Shown here piece after piece: positions 1 through 7,003 of a stretch of 11,154 nucleotides of DNA (positions are counted from its first letter, which is position 1; every line of letters starts with the position of its first letter). Source of the DNA: Parachlamydiaceae bacterium (lineage in GTDB: Bacteria > Chlamydiota > Chlamydiia > Chlamydiales > Parachlamydiaceae); the NCBI GenBank assembly GCA_013815395.1, contig JACDGH010000062.1:1-11154 (forward strand), in the 5' to 3' direction. The notes under the pieces are model-generated. The model saw nothing but the letters and a program-made list of their open reading frames with translations. It ran no database searches and was not told the DNA's origin. The position numbers and the translations under genes are program-made.

Positions 1-678
1 AGTATGAAAAGTAGTACCGTCGTTAAGTTAAATGAGCTCCAAAAAACACTCCCGCATCAATGTTTGACATACAAAGAGGCTTTGGAATTAACGGTTTATA
101 ATATCTCGCATAATGACGTGGCTTCTACGTGGATGGATTCTTGGGAGATTCCTGGAAATGATCCTAACGTTGCAAATTATGTAATTCCTCAAGAAGGATG
201 TTTGAAAGATCAAAAAAGAGTTTTAATCAAAGATTCTAAAGACGCGGCGATCGAGCGAATTTGGCGCATTGGGGGAGATAATGGATATTATGCCTTTCAT
301 TGGGCCTGGTATTTGCGAGGTTTATTTGATCAATTGATTGGAGGCATCGGATTAAATCGAGGCAGGTCCCACCCCTCAAATATTATGGAAGGAGACTCTA
401 TTGATTTCTGGAGAGTCATTCATGCAGACAAAGAAAAAGGACACTTAACCCTTTTTGCTGGGATGAAAATTCCCGGAGAGGCTTGGCTCGATCTTAATGT
501 AGAATCAGAAGGGGACAAATCGTACCTCGTCCAAACAGCGGTATTTCGTCCCAAGGGATTTTTTGGAAAACTGTATTGGTATGCATTAGTGCCTTTTCAT
601 TTTTTGATCTTTCGAAAAATGGCGAAAGCCCTGGCTGGAGAAAATGACAATATTAAGAAGGGTAAGGCGCATGACTGA
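1..678 (+). CDS. C-terminal part of an SDR/NmrA-type oxidoreductase with a DUF2867 domain (5' partial)
   Basis: The visible 224 residues after the first ATG (position 4) match a DUF2867 domain, which normally forms the C-terminal half of YbjT-like proteins behind an N-terminal NAD(P)-binding Rossmann domain. Key blocks are residues 100-120 (W-A-W-Y-L-R-G, then L-I-G-G-I-G-L-N-R-G-R), GDSIDFWRV at 130-138, GMKIPGEAWL at 153-162, and FRPKGFFGKLYWY at 181-193. The frame is open to the left edge. Residues 1-28 (VVKL, then LP, then LTYKEAL) resemble the linker that follows the Rossmann domain in full-length relatives, so the ATG at 4 is probably internal and the dinucleotide-binding part lies outside the window. 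No ribosome binding site can be judged. The substrate is unknown. It overlaps the next gene by 8 bp, which suggests translational coupling. The domain call is firm; the fusion is inferred. Confidence 0.8.
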   Translation, partial: SMKSSTVVKLNELQKTLPHQCLTYKEALELTVYNISHNDVASTWMDSWEIPGNDPNVANYVIPQEGCLKDQKRVLIKDSKDAAIERIWRIGGDNGYYAFHWAWYLRGLFDQLIGGIGLNRGRSHPSNIMEGDSIDFWRVIHADKEKGHLTLFAGMKIPGEAWLDLNVESEGDKSYLVQTAVFRPKGFFGKLYWYALVPFHFLIFRKMAKALAGENDNIKKGKAHD

Positions 679-2119
679 GACAGTATTAGATGCAGAAAAA
701 CGCCTTTCGCTTTCGCTTCTTTGGACTTTACAGTGCGATGCTTACCGCCAATTTGGCATAGGGGCCTGGAGCAAAAAAGGGGTGCCTTCGTACATAACAA
801 GCAATTCATTTATAGCTAAGTGTTATGCACATGTCGTTCTAGGTTATTTTCGAGATGGATTTGATCAGAAAGTCTTTGATTTTAACCACCCTGTGTATCT
901 CTTTGATTTAGGTGCAGGCACCGGACGGTTTGCCTATCTTTTTCTAAAAGAGCTATTTCGTCTGATTGGCGAAGGACCACTTACGCAAATTAAATTGTGC
1001 TATGTGATGACAGACATTGCTGAGGATAATATCGATTTTTGGCAAAATCATTCCTATTTAAAGCCTTATTTCGAGCAAGGATTGCTTGATTGTGCTAAAT
1101 TTCACCATTCTCAAAGCCAACCCATCCATTTGCTGGGCAAAAATAAATCATTAAATCCTGATAATGTTGTTAACCCTATAGTCGTCATTGCTAATTACTT
1201 TTTCGACACTATCCCGCAAGATTTATTTCGTGTGCATAATGGCATGCTGGAGGAAGGGCGCATTACCTTATTAACCCGCAATGATGCCTTATCAGCACCC
1301 CTTGATCCTGATATTATAAATCATTTAAAATTTAAATACTCCTACCACCCTATTACTGCACCTACAAATTATTATGAAGATGAAGATGAAAATGCTATTC
1401 TTGAAATGTATCGCACCGAATTTAATGATATCACCTTTCTTTTTCCCACAGGCGCATTTCAAGTCTTACGCACCTTTAGAAATTTATCTCATTCTCGCAT
1501 GCTATTTTTAGCCGGAGATCAAGGTGTATATACCACAGAACAAGTGAAACATTGGGGAAATCCCATTGTCGCGTTGCATGGCAGTTTTTCCATTGCGGTG
1601 AGCTATCACGCCATTTCAGCTTTAATCAATCGTTATGGCAAAGCTCTCATATCAACATTTTCGGATCCTGCCTTTGTGGTCATGGGAGGAATATTAATTC
1701 AAGATGGGAAGGGTGGTTTTCGTGAAACCGAATTAGCCTTTCAAGAGCATATTGATAGTTTTGAACCTACAGAATATTGGAGATTTGTCTCGATAGCGGA
1801 AAAAGAATGGAAAGCACCCCCTCTCAGTTATTTATTGCTACTTATCAAATTGGGTAACTGGGATGTGATGAGCTTACATGCATTTTTCGCATTGATTCGC
1901 GCTAGCATTCCGAATGCCACAGAAAGTGAAAAAAAACGCTTAGCGGAAACCATCCATCGCGCATGGGAGAATTATTATCCTGTAGCACCAGAAGAAGAAA
2001 GTTTTATCAAAAATTTGGGTACCCTTCTTATTGAAATGGGTTATTTTGATCAAGCCGCCATCTATTTTCATAGAGCCACTCAAATTCCAGCAATTACGAA
2101 AAAAATTGTGAAAAGTTGA
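671..2119 (+). CDS. MidA/NDUFAF7-like class I SAM-dependent methyltransferase
   Basis: This is a 482-residue soluble protein with a Rossmann methyltransferase core. Motif I is LFDLGAGTGRF at residues 77-87, the acidic post-I strand is VMTDI at 112-116, and motif IV is VVIANYFFDTIPQDLF at 171-186. The last block closely resembles the A-N-E-F-F-D-A-L-P segment of the MidA/NDUFAF7 (DUF185) family, which methylates protein arginines, although Tyr stands where Glu is usual. An internal acidic stretch (YYEDEDEN) starts near residue 235. The final 35 residues (LGTLLIEMGYFDQAAIYFHRATQ) look like one TPR-type hairpin. I chose ATG 671 over the in-frame ATG at 644: it has a purine-rich AAGAAGGGTAAGG stretch just upstream, and the overlap with the previous gene (ATGACTGA) is then only 8 bp. 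The substrate is unknown; assignment to MidA rather than another family is moderately sure. Confidence 0.72.
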   Translation: MTETVLDAEKRLSLSLLWTLQCDAYRQFGIGAWSKKGVPSYITSNSFIAKCYAHVVLGYFRDGFDQKVFDFNHPVYLFDLGAGTGRFAYLFLKELFRLIGEGPLTQIKLCYVMTDIAEDNIDFWQNHSYLKPYFEQGLLDCAKFHHSQSQPIHLLGKNKSLNPDNVVNPIVVIANYFFDTIPQDLFRVHNGMLEEGRITLLTRNDALSAPLDPDIINHLKFKYSYHPITAPTNYYEDEDENAILEMYRTEFNDITFLFPTGAFQVLRTFRNLSHSRMLFLAGDQGVYTTEQVKHWGNPIVALHGSFSIAVSYHAISALINRYGKALISTFSDPAFVVMGGILIQDGKGGFRETELAFQEHIDSFEPTEYWRFVSIAEKEWKAPPLSYLLLLIKLGNWDVMSLHAFFALIRASIPNATESEKKRLAETIHRAWENYYPVAPEEESFIKNLGTLLIEMGYFDQAAIYFHRATQIPAITKKIVKS

Positions 2120-2163
2120 AAAAAATGTTAGGTTGATAGAGAAAGAGAAATAGGGTGGAAAAG

Positions 2164-2721
2164 ATGGATAAAAACGACGATGAAGATCACGAAGAAAAAT
2201 TGCCCGAGCGCCCTATAGAGTGCAGTGAGTGTAAGAAACCGATCGCTGTAAAGTATACTGAAATTATTGGCAATACAATCACGCGCACATCGATGTGTCA
2301 GGATTGCCCTGAATTGCAGCGTCGTCTTCAAGGAGCATCATTAACTCTTCAAGGTGTTAAGTCTAGCCAACCCACAGGTTTGGCTTGCGGCAATTGCGGA
2401 ACGACTCTTGAAGCCGTGCGCGTGGGGAATCTTTTAGGGTGTAGTGACTGCTATGAAGTTTTTAGCGATATTTTACTTGGTGAAATGCTATCGGCTGAAA
2501 AAATTCCGCCCCGCCTAGCGATCACAAAAAAATCTATTCCTATTCACATTGGCAGGGCTCCTGGAGAAATACAGGAGATGAATCCTTCTCTAAGGCTGCT
2601 TGCCTTAAATGAGGCTCTGAATGAAACCTTAAAGCGTGAAGAGTACGAACAGGCAGCTTGGCTACGCGATCAAATTAAAGCGCTTACTGATAAGACGGAG
2701 GTTTCGGATGACCACAAATAA
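2164..2721 (+). CDS. mcsA: McsA-like protein: four CxxC pairs plus UVR motif
   Basis: The product is 185 residues, the usual McsA length. In Firmicutes McsA binds zinc, activates the protein-arginine kinase McsB and works with ClpC. Four CxxC pairs are visible: CSEC and CQDC in the first half, then CGNC and CSDC, consistent with two zinc-ribbon-like modules. The C-terminus carries a UvrB/UvrC (UVR) interaction motif, from about LNEALNETLKREEYEQAAWL to LRDQIKAL. The N-terminus is highly charged (MDKNDDEDHEEK). I prefer ATG 2164, preceded by AGGGTGGA; GTG 2155, in the same frame, would add three residues and remains possible. The gene overlaps the McsB-like gene by 14 bp, the usual pairing. No CtsR-like repressor gene is nearby. 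Family call is strong; the job in the absence of an active kinase is open (see the next gene). Confidence 0.88.
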   Translation: MDKNDDEDHEEKLPERPIECSECKKPIAVKYTEIIGNTITRTSMCQDCPELQRRLQGASLTLQGVKSSQPTGLACGNCGTTLEAVRVGNLLGCSDCYEVFSDILLGEMLSAEKIPPRLAITKKSIPIHIGRAPGEIQEMNPSLRLLALNEALNETLKREEYEQAAWLRDQIKALTDKTEVSDDHK

Positions 2722-3775
2722 TAGCGCCCATCCAATTTTTTTAATGACTAAGCCTTGGGAGGACAATGCTAATCCCATTTGGCTGGCTTCTTCTGTCAGT
2801 TTGATCCGCAATATTGAAAAATTCAAATTTCCTGGAAAATTAGGCTCCGATAGAAAAAAGCAAATAATCTCGTTGGTAACTAAAGACTTGTTGGCTATGG
2901 ATGGTTTATCAAATCCATACTTAATTAAGGGTGAGGATCTAAGCTACCTGGAAAAGGAATTTCTGATAGAACATTTTTTTTCCAGTCAACAATTTAGCCA
3001 AGCTCATTCAGGAGACGGTTTTTTTATTGATGATTCTGGAGAATTTATTGTATCTATTAACCTTCGGGATCATTTGCATTTACAGCTGATTGATTGCAAA
3101 GGGGAGCTCGAAAACACGTGGAGCCGTTTAGTAAAAATCGAAACAACTTTGGGTAAAAATATAAACTATTCGTATCAAACCAAATTTGGATTTCTAACTG
3201 CCGATCCAACGGAATGTGGCACTGCCTTAATTGTGACTGTTTATTTACAAGTCCCTGGGCTAATTCATACAGAGAAAATCGATGAGATTTTAGAAAAGTA
3301 TGATGATGAATCTTTAACAATTACAGGCATTCAAGGTAATCCCACCGAAATTGTGGGAGATATTCTCATGGTTAGAAATAATTACACGCTTGGCATCACT
3401 GAAGAAAATATTGTTTCCTCTTTACGTAGTTTCACCACTAAAATTTTGCTCGAAGAGCAAAGCACTCGCATTCAAATTAAGCAGAGTAATAATATTGAAT
3501 TCAAAGATAAGGTCAGCCGTGCGTTTGGAATTTTAATTCATTCCTATCAAATCGAAGCGGTGGAAGCTCTCAATGCTTTAAGCTTACTTAAATTTGGAAT
3601 TGATGCAAATTGGGTTGTTGGGATTGACAATAAACAAATTAATCAATTAATTTTTAATTGCCATCGCGCTCATTTGCTCAGTCAATTCACGGAAAAAATC
3701 AATAAAGAAGATATTCCACATAAACGCTCTGAATATATCCACAAAGCTCTTAAAAATGTACAGTTGGCAGTTTAG
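2708..3775 (+). CDS. mcsB: McsB-like protein arginine kinase homologue with degenerate active site
   Basis: The 355-residue product aligns over its whole length with McsB, the phosphagen-kinase-fold enzyme that phosphorylates protein arginines. Recognisable blocks are SSVSLIRN at 28-35, INLRDHLHLQ at 117-126, GFLTADPTECGTA at 161-173, GIQGNPTEIVG at 207-217, and NNYTLGITEENIV at 224-236. From memory of Bacillus McsB, these correspond to SSRIRLARN, NEEDHIRIQ, GYLTSCPTNVGTG, YGEGSEAVG and SNQITLGKSE. Compared with these, two arginines of the first block, both glutamates of the NEED loop, the conserved Cys (Asp166 here), the Arg of the GLRASV strand and the Arg of VRG are all replaced. A Cys sits four positions later (Cys170). 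Start ATG 2708 has a clear SD, GGAGG at 2697-2701. Homology is sure; kinase activity is doubtful. Confidence 0.82.
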   Translation: MTTNNSAHPIFLMTKPWEDNANPIWLASSVSLIRNIEKFKFPGKLGSDRKKQIISLVTKDLLAMDGLSNPYLIKGEDLSYLEKEFLIEHFFSSQQFSQAHSGDGFFIDDSGEFIVSINLRDHLHLQLIDCKGELENTWSRLVKIETTLGKNINYSYQTKFGFLTADPTECGTALIVTVYLQVPGLIHTEKIDEILEKYDDESLTITGIQGNPTEIVGDILMVRNNYTLGITEENIVSSLRSFTTKILLEEQSTRIQIKQSNNIEFKDKVSRAFGILIHSYQIEAVEALNALSLLKFGIDANWVVGIDNKQINQLIFNCHRAHLLSQFTEKINKEDIPHKRSEYIHKALKNVQLAV

Positions 3776-3799
3776 TTAACTTAGAAACGGTGATTGGAA

Positions 3800-4879
3800 A
3801 TGATCGAAAAAAAAGGGGTGGGGCTAAATCCCTTATCCCAAATTCACTATACTGATCACCTTGCAGTTGTCTGCATCATTATGGGAATACCCTTACTTTT
3901 CTTGGATGAGGCTGACTATGCCCTTGGGTTAAAATGTTATCCTGAGCTCCAAGCTGATCTCCAAGCATATAATCAATTTAACCCAGAATTTCTGATTACT
4001 AATTATGATGTCTTGTTTATGTCAGATCTTTGGGATAAGCGCACGTTCCACGAAAAATATGGTCCTCTCGAAAAAAAACACAATAAAGTCTTGCGCCACG
4101 TGCACTGTCCCCACGGCTTTTCAGATAAAGGGTTTTATCTCAAGAAATGCGCTAATGAAGATATTACATTGATTTATGGGCAAAATATGCTTGATCTTCT
4201 CAAGCATCACGGTGTTTTTGAAAATCTTAATCAATACGTCATCACGGGGAATTATCGCTTAAGCTATTTTAATCAGCATCGCGCATTTTATAATGAATTA
4301 GTGTCTAAAGAAGTGTTTTCTCGTTTTGCCAAAAAACAACCAGTGATCCTGTATGCGCCGACGTGGATGGATTTAGAAGATTCCACCTCATTCTTTGAAG
4401 TCTACGCTTATCTTTTGGACAATTTGCCTGCCGAATATAATATGATTGTTAAATTACACCCGCGCCTCGAATTAGATGACACCGCCCTATATTATCACAT
4501 TATCGGAAAATACGAACAGCATCCAAACATTATTTTTCTTAAAGACTTTCCACTAGTCTATCCCTTATTGGCTCATTCCGATATCTACATTGGCGATATG
4601 TCCTCAGTGGGCTATGATTTTCTAACTTTTAATAAGCCGATGTTTTTTCTAAATCAGCAGAAGCGAGATGTTAAAATGGACCGCGGGCTCTATCTTTTTC
4701 GTTGCGGTACTGAGATTAAACCAGATGCGTATCCGCTAATTTATCGCTTTTTGGAAGCTAATCTTCCTACTGATCAAGAACGATTTAGTCACATTCGAAA
4801 AGAAGTTTATGACTATACTTTTGGTCCAGAAAGATCTTTTGCAGAAATCAAAGCAGACATAGTCAAGGCCTATACATAA
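3800..4879 (+). CDS. CDP-glycerol glycerophosphotransferase family protein (PF04464-like)
   Basis: The 359-residue product has the C-terminal catalytic half typical of the TagB/TagF family, enzymes of GT-B-like fold that move glycerol phosphate (or a related alcohol phosphate) from a CDP-activated donor. Visible motifs are CPHG at 103-106 followed by Lys110 (compare the family's HG..K), VILYAPTWMD at 182-191, VKLHPRL at 217-223, and DIYIGDMSSVGYDF at 261-274 followed by NKPMFFL. The last matches the family's D-Y-S-S...D-F...K-P signature with Met for Tyr. No signal peptide or obvious membrane helix is seen, apart from a short hydrophobic stretch at 22-35. ATG 3800 is chosen; TTG 3794 is in frame but has no better binding site. 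It lies 24 bp after mcsB and meets the LicC-like gene tail to tail with one base between stops. Donor and acceptor are unknown; ribitol or other alcohol phosphates are equally possible. Confidence 0.8.
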   Translation: MIEKKGVGLNPLSQIHYTDHLAVVCIIMGIPLLFLDEADYALGLKCYPELQADLQAYNQFNPEFLITNYDVLFMSDLWDKRTFHEKYGPLEKKHNKVLRHVHCPHGFSDKGFYLKKCANEDITLIYGQNMLDLLKHHGVFENLNQYVITGNYRLSYFNQHRAFYNELVSKEVFSRFAKKQPVILYAPTWMDLEDSTSFFEVYAYLLDNLPAEYNMIVKLHPRLELDDTALYYHIIGKYEQHPNIIFLKDFPLVYPLLAHSDIYIGDMSSVGYDFLTFNKPMFFLNQQKRDVKMDRGLYLFRCGTEIKPDAYPLIYRFLEANLPTDQERFSHIRKEVYDYTFGPERSFAEIKADIVKAYT

Positions 4880-4880
4880 A

Positions 4881-5561
4881 CTACCACTTTAAAAGCATTT
4901 GATTAGCTTTTTCAAGGTCCTCAGGAAAGTCGATTTCAGCACAGAGGCCTTGATCAACAGGCACGCTCCAAACGGCCATGCCTTCTTCAATACACAGTTC
5001 GATACCGCGTTCAAAGTAATCTTTATTAGAGCAGCGCTCCAGATTTTTTCTAAAAGCAGCGAGATCTTTGCGTTCCCAAAAATTGATGCCTAAAGCTTCG
5101 CCTTTAGCCTGAAGAACGCCTTTAGAAACTTCTATAATTCGGCCATCATCATCAAGACTATATTTGACTTCTTCTTCTCCCACCTGTCCAATATTGACGA
5201 CCATACTAGTTTTGGGTTCTTTCAAAATAGAAGCAATGACTGATGGATGCATGACAACATCGCCGTTCAACCAAAGGACATCTTCGTCGAGCTTATTTAA
5301 GGCTCTTAGCAAGCTTTTTGCGGTATTTTCATTAGCGAAATTTGGATTATAAACGTACAATAAATGAGGGAAGCGCTCTATAATTTCTTCTTTATGGTAT
5401 CCGACCACTACGAGTACGTGATCTAGAGAAATAAAGCGCTGTAAGATTTCAAGTTGATTTTCAAGAATAGACTTGCCTGTTGCCAAACTAGTAAGAGGTT
5501 TAGGTAGATTTCCGTCGCTTAAGCGACTTCCTTTCCCTGCAGCTAAGATGACAATTTTCAT
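4881..5561 (-). CDS. LicC-like (alcohol phosphate) nucleotidyltransferase
   Basis: The 226-residue product is a GT-A-like nucleotidyltransferase of the sugar-phosphate/choline-phosphate type. The N-terminal nucleotide-binding loop is ILAAGKGSRL at 5-14, the activating Lys is in KPL at 21-23, a metal-binding Asp is in LNGDVV (Asp101), and EIDFPEDLEKA at 209-219 supplies the second acidic site. Together with the short length this resembles the LicC/COG1213 group, which makes CDP-choline or related CDP-alcohols, more than hexose-1-phosphate enzymes. DYFERGIEL at 181-189 fits the acceptor-binding region of that group. Start ATG at 5561 has an AGGAA site five bases upstream. It lies 91 bp downstream of rpsT on the same strand, separated by a long hairpin. 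The neighbouring CDP-glycerol-type transferase makes a CDP-alcohol product plausible. Which nucleotide and alcohol are used cannot be decided here. Confidence 0.8.
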   Translation of the reverse strand: MKIVILAAGKGSRLSDGNLPKPLTSLATGKSILENQLEILQRFISLDHVLVVVGYHKEEIIERFPHLLYVYNPNFANENTAKSLLRALNKLDEDVLWLNGDVVMHPSVIASILKEPKTSMVVNIGQVGEEEVKYSLDDDGRIIEVSKGVLQAKGEALGINFWERKDLAAFRKNLERCSNKDYFERGIELCIEEGMAVWSVPVDQGLCAEIDFPEDLEKANQMLLKW

Positions 5562-5587
5562 AGCATTCCTGCAAATAGTGGCTTGAA

Positions 5588-5617
5588 GATATATTTCGCG
5601 CTAGTCCAATTTCTCAA
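5588..5617 (-). promoter_or_regulatory. weak candidate promoter for the nucleotidyltransferase gene
   Basis: On the minus strand TTGAGA (5612-5617) and TATATC (5588-5593) are 18 bp apart and lie 27 bp before the start codon. The -10 element is only a moderate match and overlaps an arm of the inverted repeat, so the gene could also be read from rpsT. Confidence 0.3.
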
Positions 5618-5650
5618 TTAAATTGATTTGACGTACTAGCGCGAGATATA
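5590..5650 (-). terminator. long hairpin after rpsT, possible terminator or attenuator
   Basis: Arms at 5590-5605 and 5635-5650 are complementary at 15 of 16 positions and share the core CGCGCTAGT. The 29-base loop contains a second dyad, TCAATT/AATTGA around 5620. The hairpin begins 2 bases after the rpsT stop and precedes the nucleotidyltransferase start by about 30 bases. No U-run follows on the minus strand, so it is not a textbook intrinsic terminator. It may reduce read-through or protect the 3' end of rpsT mRNA. Confidence 0.5.
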
Positions 5651-5652
5651 GA

Positions 5653-5943
5653 CTAAACTTTCGCAACTGCGCGAGCAGCTAAGCGGGATTTAGTGCGGCT
5701 AGCTTTATTTAGCTTATAAATACCGCGTTTTACACCTTTATCCATCATACTATAAACATTGTCTAAATGTTCTTTAATCGAAGCTGCTTCACCCTTAGGT
5801 AAGGCTTCTTCAAACTGGCGTACAGCCGTTCTAACGGTTGATTTGAACGCTTTATTGCGCAATCTGCGCTTTTCGTTCTGTAAATCCCTTTTTAATGGGG
5901 TAGGAAGTTTAACTTTTGCTTTTTTAACTGGTTCTTTAGCCAT
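5653..5943 (-). CDS. rpsT: 30S ribosomal protein S20
   Basis: The 96-residue, strongly basic product is S20, which binds 16S rRNA early in small-subunit assembly. The conserved N-terminal helix is seen as LQNEKRRLRNKAFKSTVRT, and the conserved C-terminal part as DKGVKRGIYKLNKA followed by RTKSRLAARA. Length is a little above the usual 85-90 because of a lysine-rich N-terminal stretch (AKEPVKKAKVKLPTPLK). I chose ATG 5943 over the in-frame ATG at 5967: it has an AGGAA site (from AGAGGAACA) at proper distance, the product then starts MAKEP as expected, and the promoter at 5978-6006 puts the transcript start only a few bases upstream of 5967. A long hairpin follows the stop. S20 is often controlled by its own product, but no such leader structure is obvious in this leader of about 28 bases. 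Confidence 0.95.
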   Translation of the reverse strand: MAKEPVKKAKVKLPTPLKRDLQNEKRRLRNKAFKSTVRTAVRQFEEALPKGEAASIKEHLDNVYSMMDKGVKRGIYKLNKASRTKSRLAARAVAKV

Positions 5944-5977
5944 TGTTCCTCTATAGATTAATGTCAATTAAGCAGAA

Positions 5978-6006
5978 ATTATATCCAAATCATAATAATT
6001 CGTCAA
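5978..6006 (-). promoter_or_regulatory. sigma-70-type promoter of rpsT
   Basis: Reading the minus strand, TTGACG (complement of 6001-6006) is followed after exactly 17 bp by a perfect TATAAT (complement of 5978-5983). Transcription should begin near 5971, giving a leader of about 28 bases before the rpsT ATG at 5943. In Chlamydiota this would be read by the housekeeping sigma-66. Confidence 0.85.
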
Positions 6007-6025
6007 AGCTTAACTCATGGGAATT

Positions 6026-6046
6026 GGTATAAATTTAGATTATACC
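6026..6046. repeat. small inverted repeat GGTATAA/TTATACC in the divergent promoter region
   Basis: Arms GGTATAA (6026-6032) and TTATACC (6040-6046) flank 7 bases. Each arm carries a -10-like hexamer (TATAAA on plus, TATAAT on minus), but no good -35 partner is found for either. It lies 20 bp upstream of the rpsT -35 box and could be an operator or a second weak start site. The function is only a guess. Confidence 0.35.
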
Positions 6047-6102
6047 CGGATTAACCTTCTACAACCACTATCTTTCGGGCACGTGCATTCAAATCCTGAT
6101 TG

Positions 6103-6111
6103 TGTTACAAT
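6103..6111 (+). promoter_or_regulatory. candidate extended -10 element for the pseudouridine synthase operon
   Basis: TGTTACAAT has the TGN-TACAAT form of an extended -10 box and would give a leader of about 35 bases to ATG 6154. A second -10-like TACAAT at 6132-6137 would give a leader of only about 10 bases. Neither has a convincing -35 hexamer at 16-18 bp. Confidence 0.35.
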
Positions 6112-6153
6112 CTATTTTCTCATTAAACATATACAATATGGTAACCCTAGTTT

Positions 6154-6990
6154 ATGCATCTTATCCTTGAAGAAGACACCTATTTATTAGATGTGCTCAT
6201 TGCAATGGCCCCTCAATGTTCTAAAACAACTCTGCGCTCTTGGCTTAAAGATGGTCGAGTGACTGTCGACGGTGGAGTTGTCAAAGTTGCCAATACATTG
6301 GTGACACTTGGACAAAAAGTGTGTGTCGAATCTAAGCCTCAATTGATTGCCAATAAAATTCGTGTGATTTATGAAGATAATGACTTGATTGCAGTGGAAA
6401 AGCCTACTGGTATGCTTAGTGTATCCACAGCTTTTGAAACAAGCGATACTGTTTTTGCGCTTCTTAAAGCGAAATTTCGTCCGCGCACCGTGTATGTAGT
6501 TCACCGTCTTGATCAAGACACCTCCGGCGTCATGCTCTTTGCTCTCTCTGAAAAAGCCTTTATTCGCTTGAAGGAAATTTTTGCGGCGCACGATATTGAA
6601 AGAAAATACTGTGCCATCGTGGAAGGACATATGACCGAGCCAAAGGGATCCTGGCAATCCTATTTATACGAAGACGCCAATTATAAGGTGCACACCACTG
6701 ACGATCCTGAAAAAGGACGCCTGGCCATTACCCATTTCAAAACTCTTAATTCAACTACTAAATTTTCGCGCCTTGAATTGACCTTAGAGACCGGCCGCAA
6801 AAATCAAATCAGGGTGCATTGCCGCGATGCTGGTCATGCAGTCGTAGGAGATAAGAAATACGGATCTTCGACAGATCCCATCAAGCGCGTGTGCTTGCAT
6901 GCTTTTCTGCTGGCGTTAAATCACCCGGTTACAGAAAAACCCTTGCGTTTTACTTCTCCTATCCCTAGCACCTTTGATCGCCTAGCTTAA
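6154..6990 (+). CDS. RluA-family 23S rRNA/tRNA pseudouridine synthase
   Basis: The 278-residue product isomerises uridine to pseudouridine in structured RNA. Residues 10-60 form an S4-like RNA-binding domain (TTLRSWLKDGRVTVDGGVV at 25-43). The catalytic domain follows, with VIYEDNDLIAVEKPTGML at 71-88, the signature HRLDQDTSG at 117-125 with catalytic Asp120, the segment ERKYCAIVEG, and the C-terminal block LETGRKNQIRVHCRDAGHAV containing the conserved Arg. The size and the S4 domain fit the RluC/RluD type, but which nucleotide it modifies cannot be told, so no symbol is given. The start ATG has no recognisable SD upstream (TAACCCTAGTTT). There is a divergent promoter region before it, and the next gene starts 13 bases after its stop, so the two form a short operon. 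Confidence 0.92.
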   Translation: MHLILEEDTYLLDVLIAMAPQCSKTTLRSWLKDGRVTVDGGVVKVANTLVTLGQKVCVESKPQLIANKIRVIYEDNDLIAVEKPTGMLSVSTAFETSDTVFALLKAKFRPRTVYVVHRLDQDTSGVMLFALSEKAFIRLKEIFAAHDIERKYCAIVEGHMTEPKGSWQSYLYEDANYKVHTTDDPEKGRLAITHFKTLNSTTKFSRLELTLETGRKNQIRVHCRDAGHAVVGDKKYGSSTDPIKRVCLHAFLLALNHPVTEKPLRFTSPIPSTFDRLA

Positions 6991-7003
6991 ATATAAGGAT
7001 GTC

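Noticed and set aside
644..670. Earlier ATG for the methyltransferase gene
   Set aside because: It would add nine residues (MTILRRVRR) and lengthen the overlap with the previous gene to 35 bp; ATG 671 with an 8-bp overlap is more natural.
2636..2707. Earlier in-frame start for the McsB-like gene
   Set aside because: The extra 24 residues overlap mcsA in another frame and are not McsB-like; ATG 2708 has a strong GGAGG site.
3057..3320. 87-codon minus-strand open frame
   Set aside because: It is antisense to the conserved central part of the McsB-like gene and has no independent support.
6187..6657. 156-codon minus-strand open frame
   Set aside because: It is opposite the well-supported pseudouridine synthase, including its catalytic motif, and its translation resembles no protein family.
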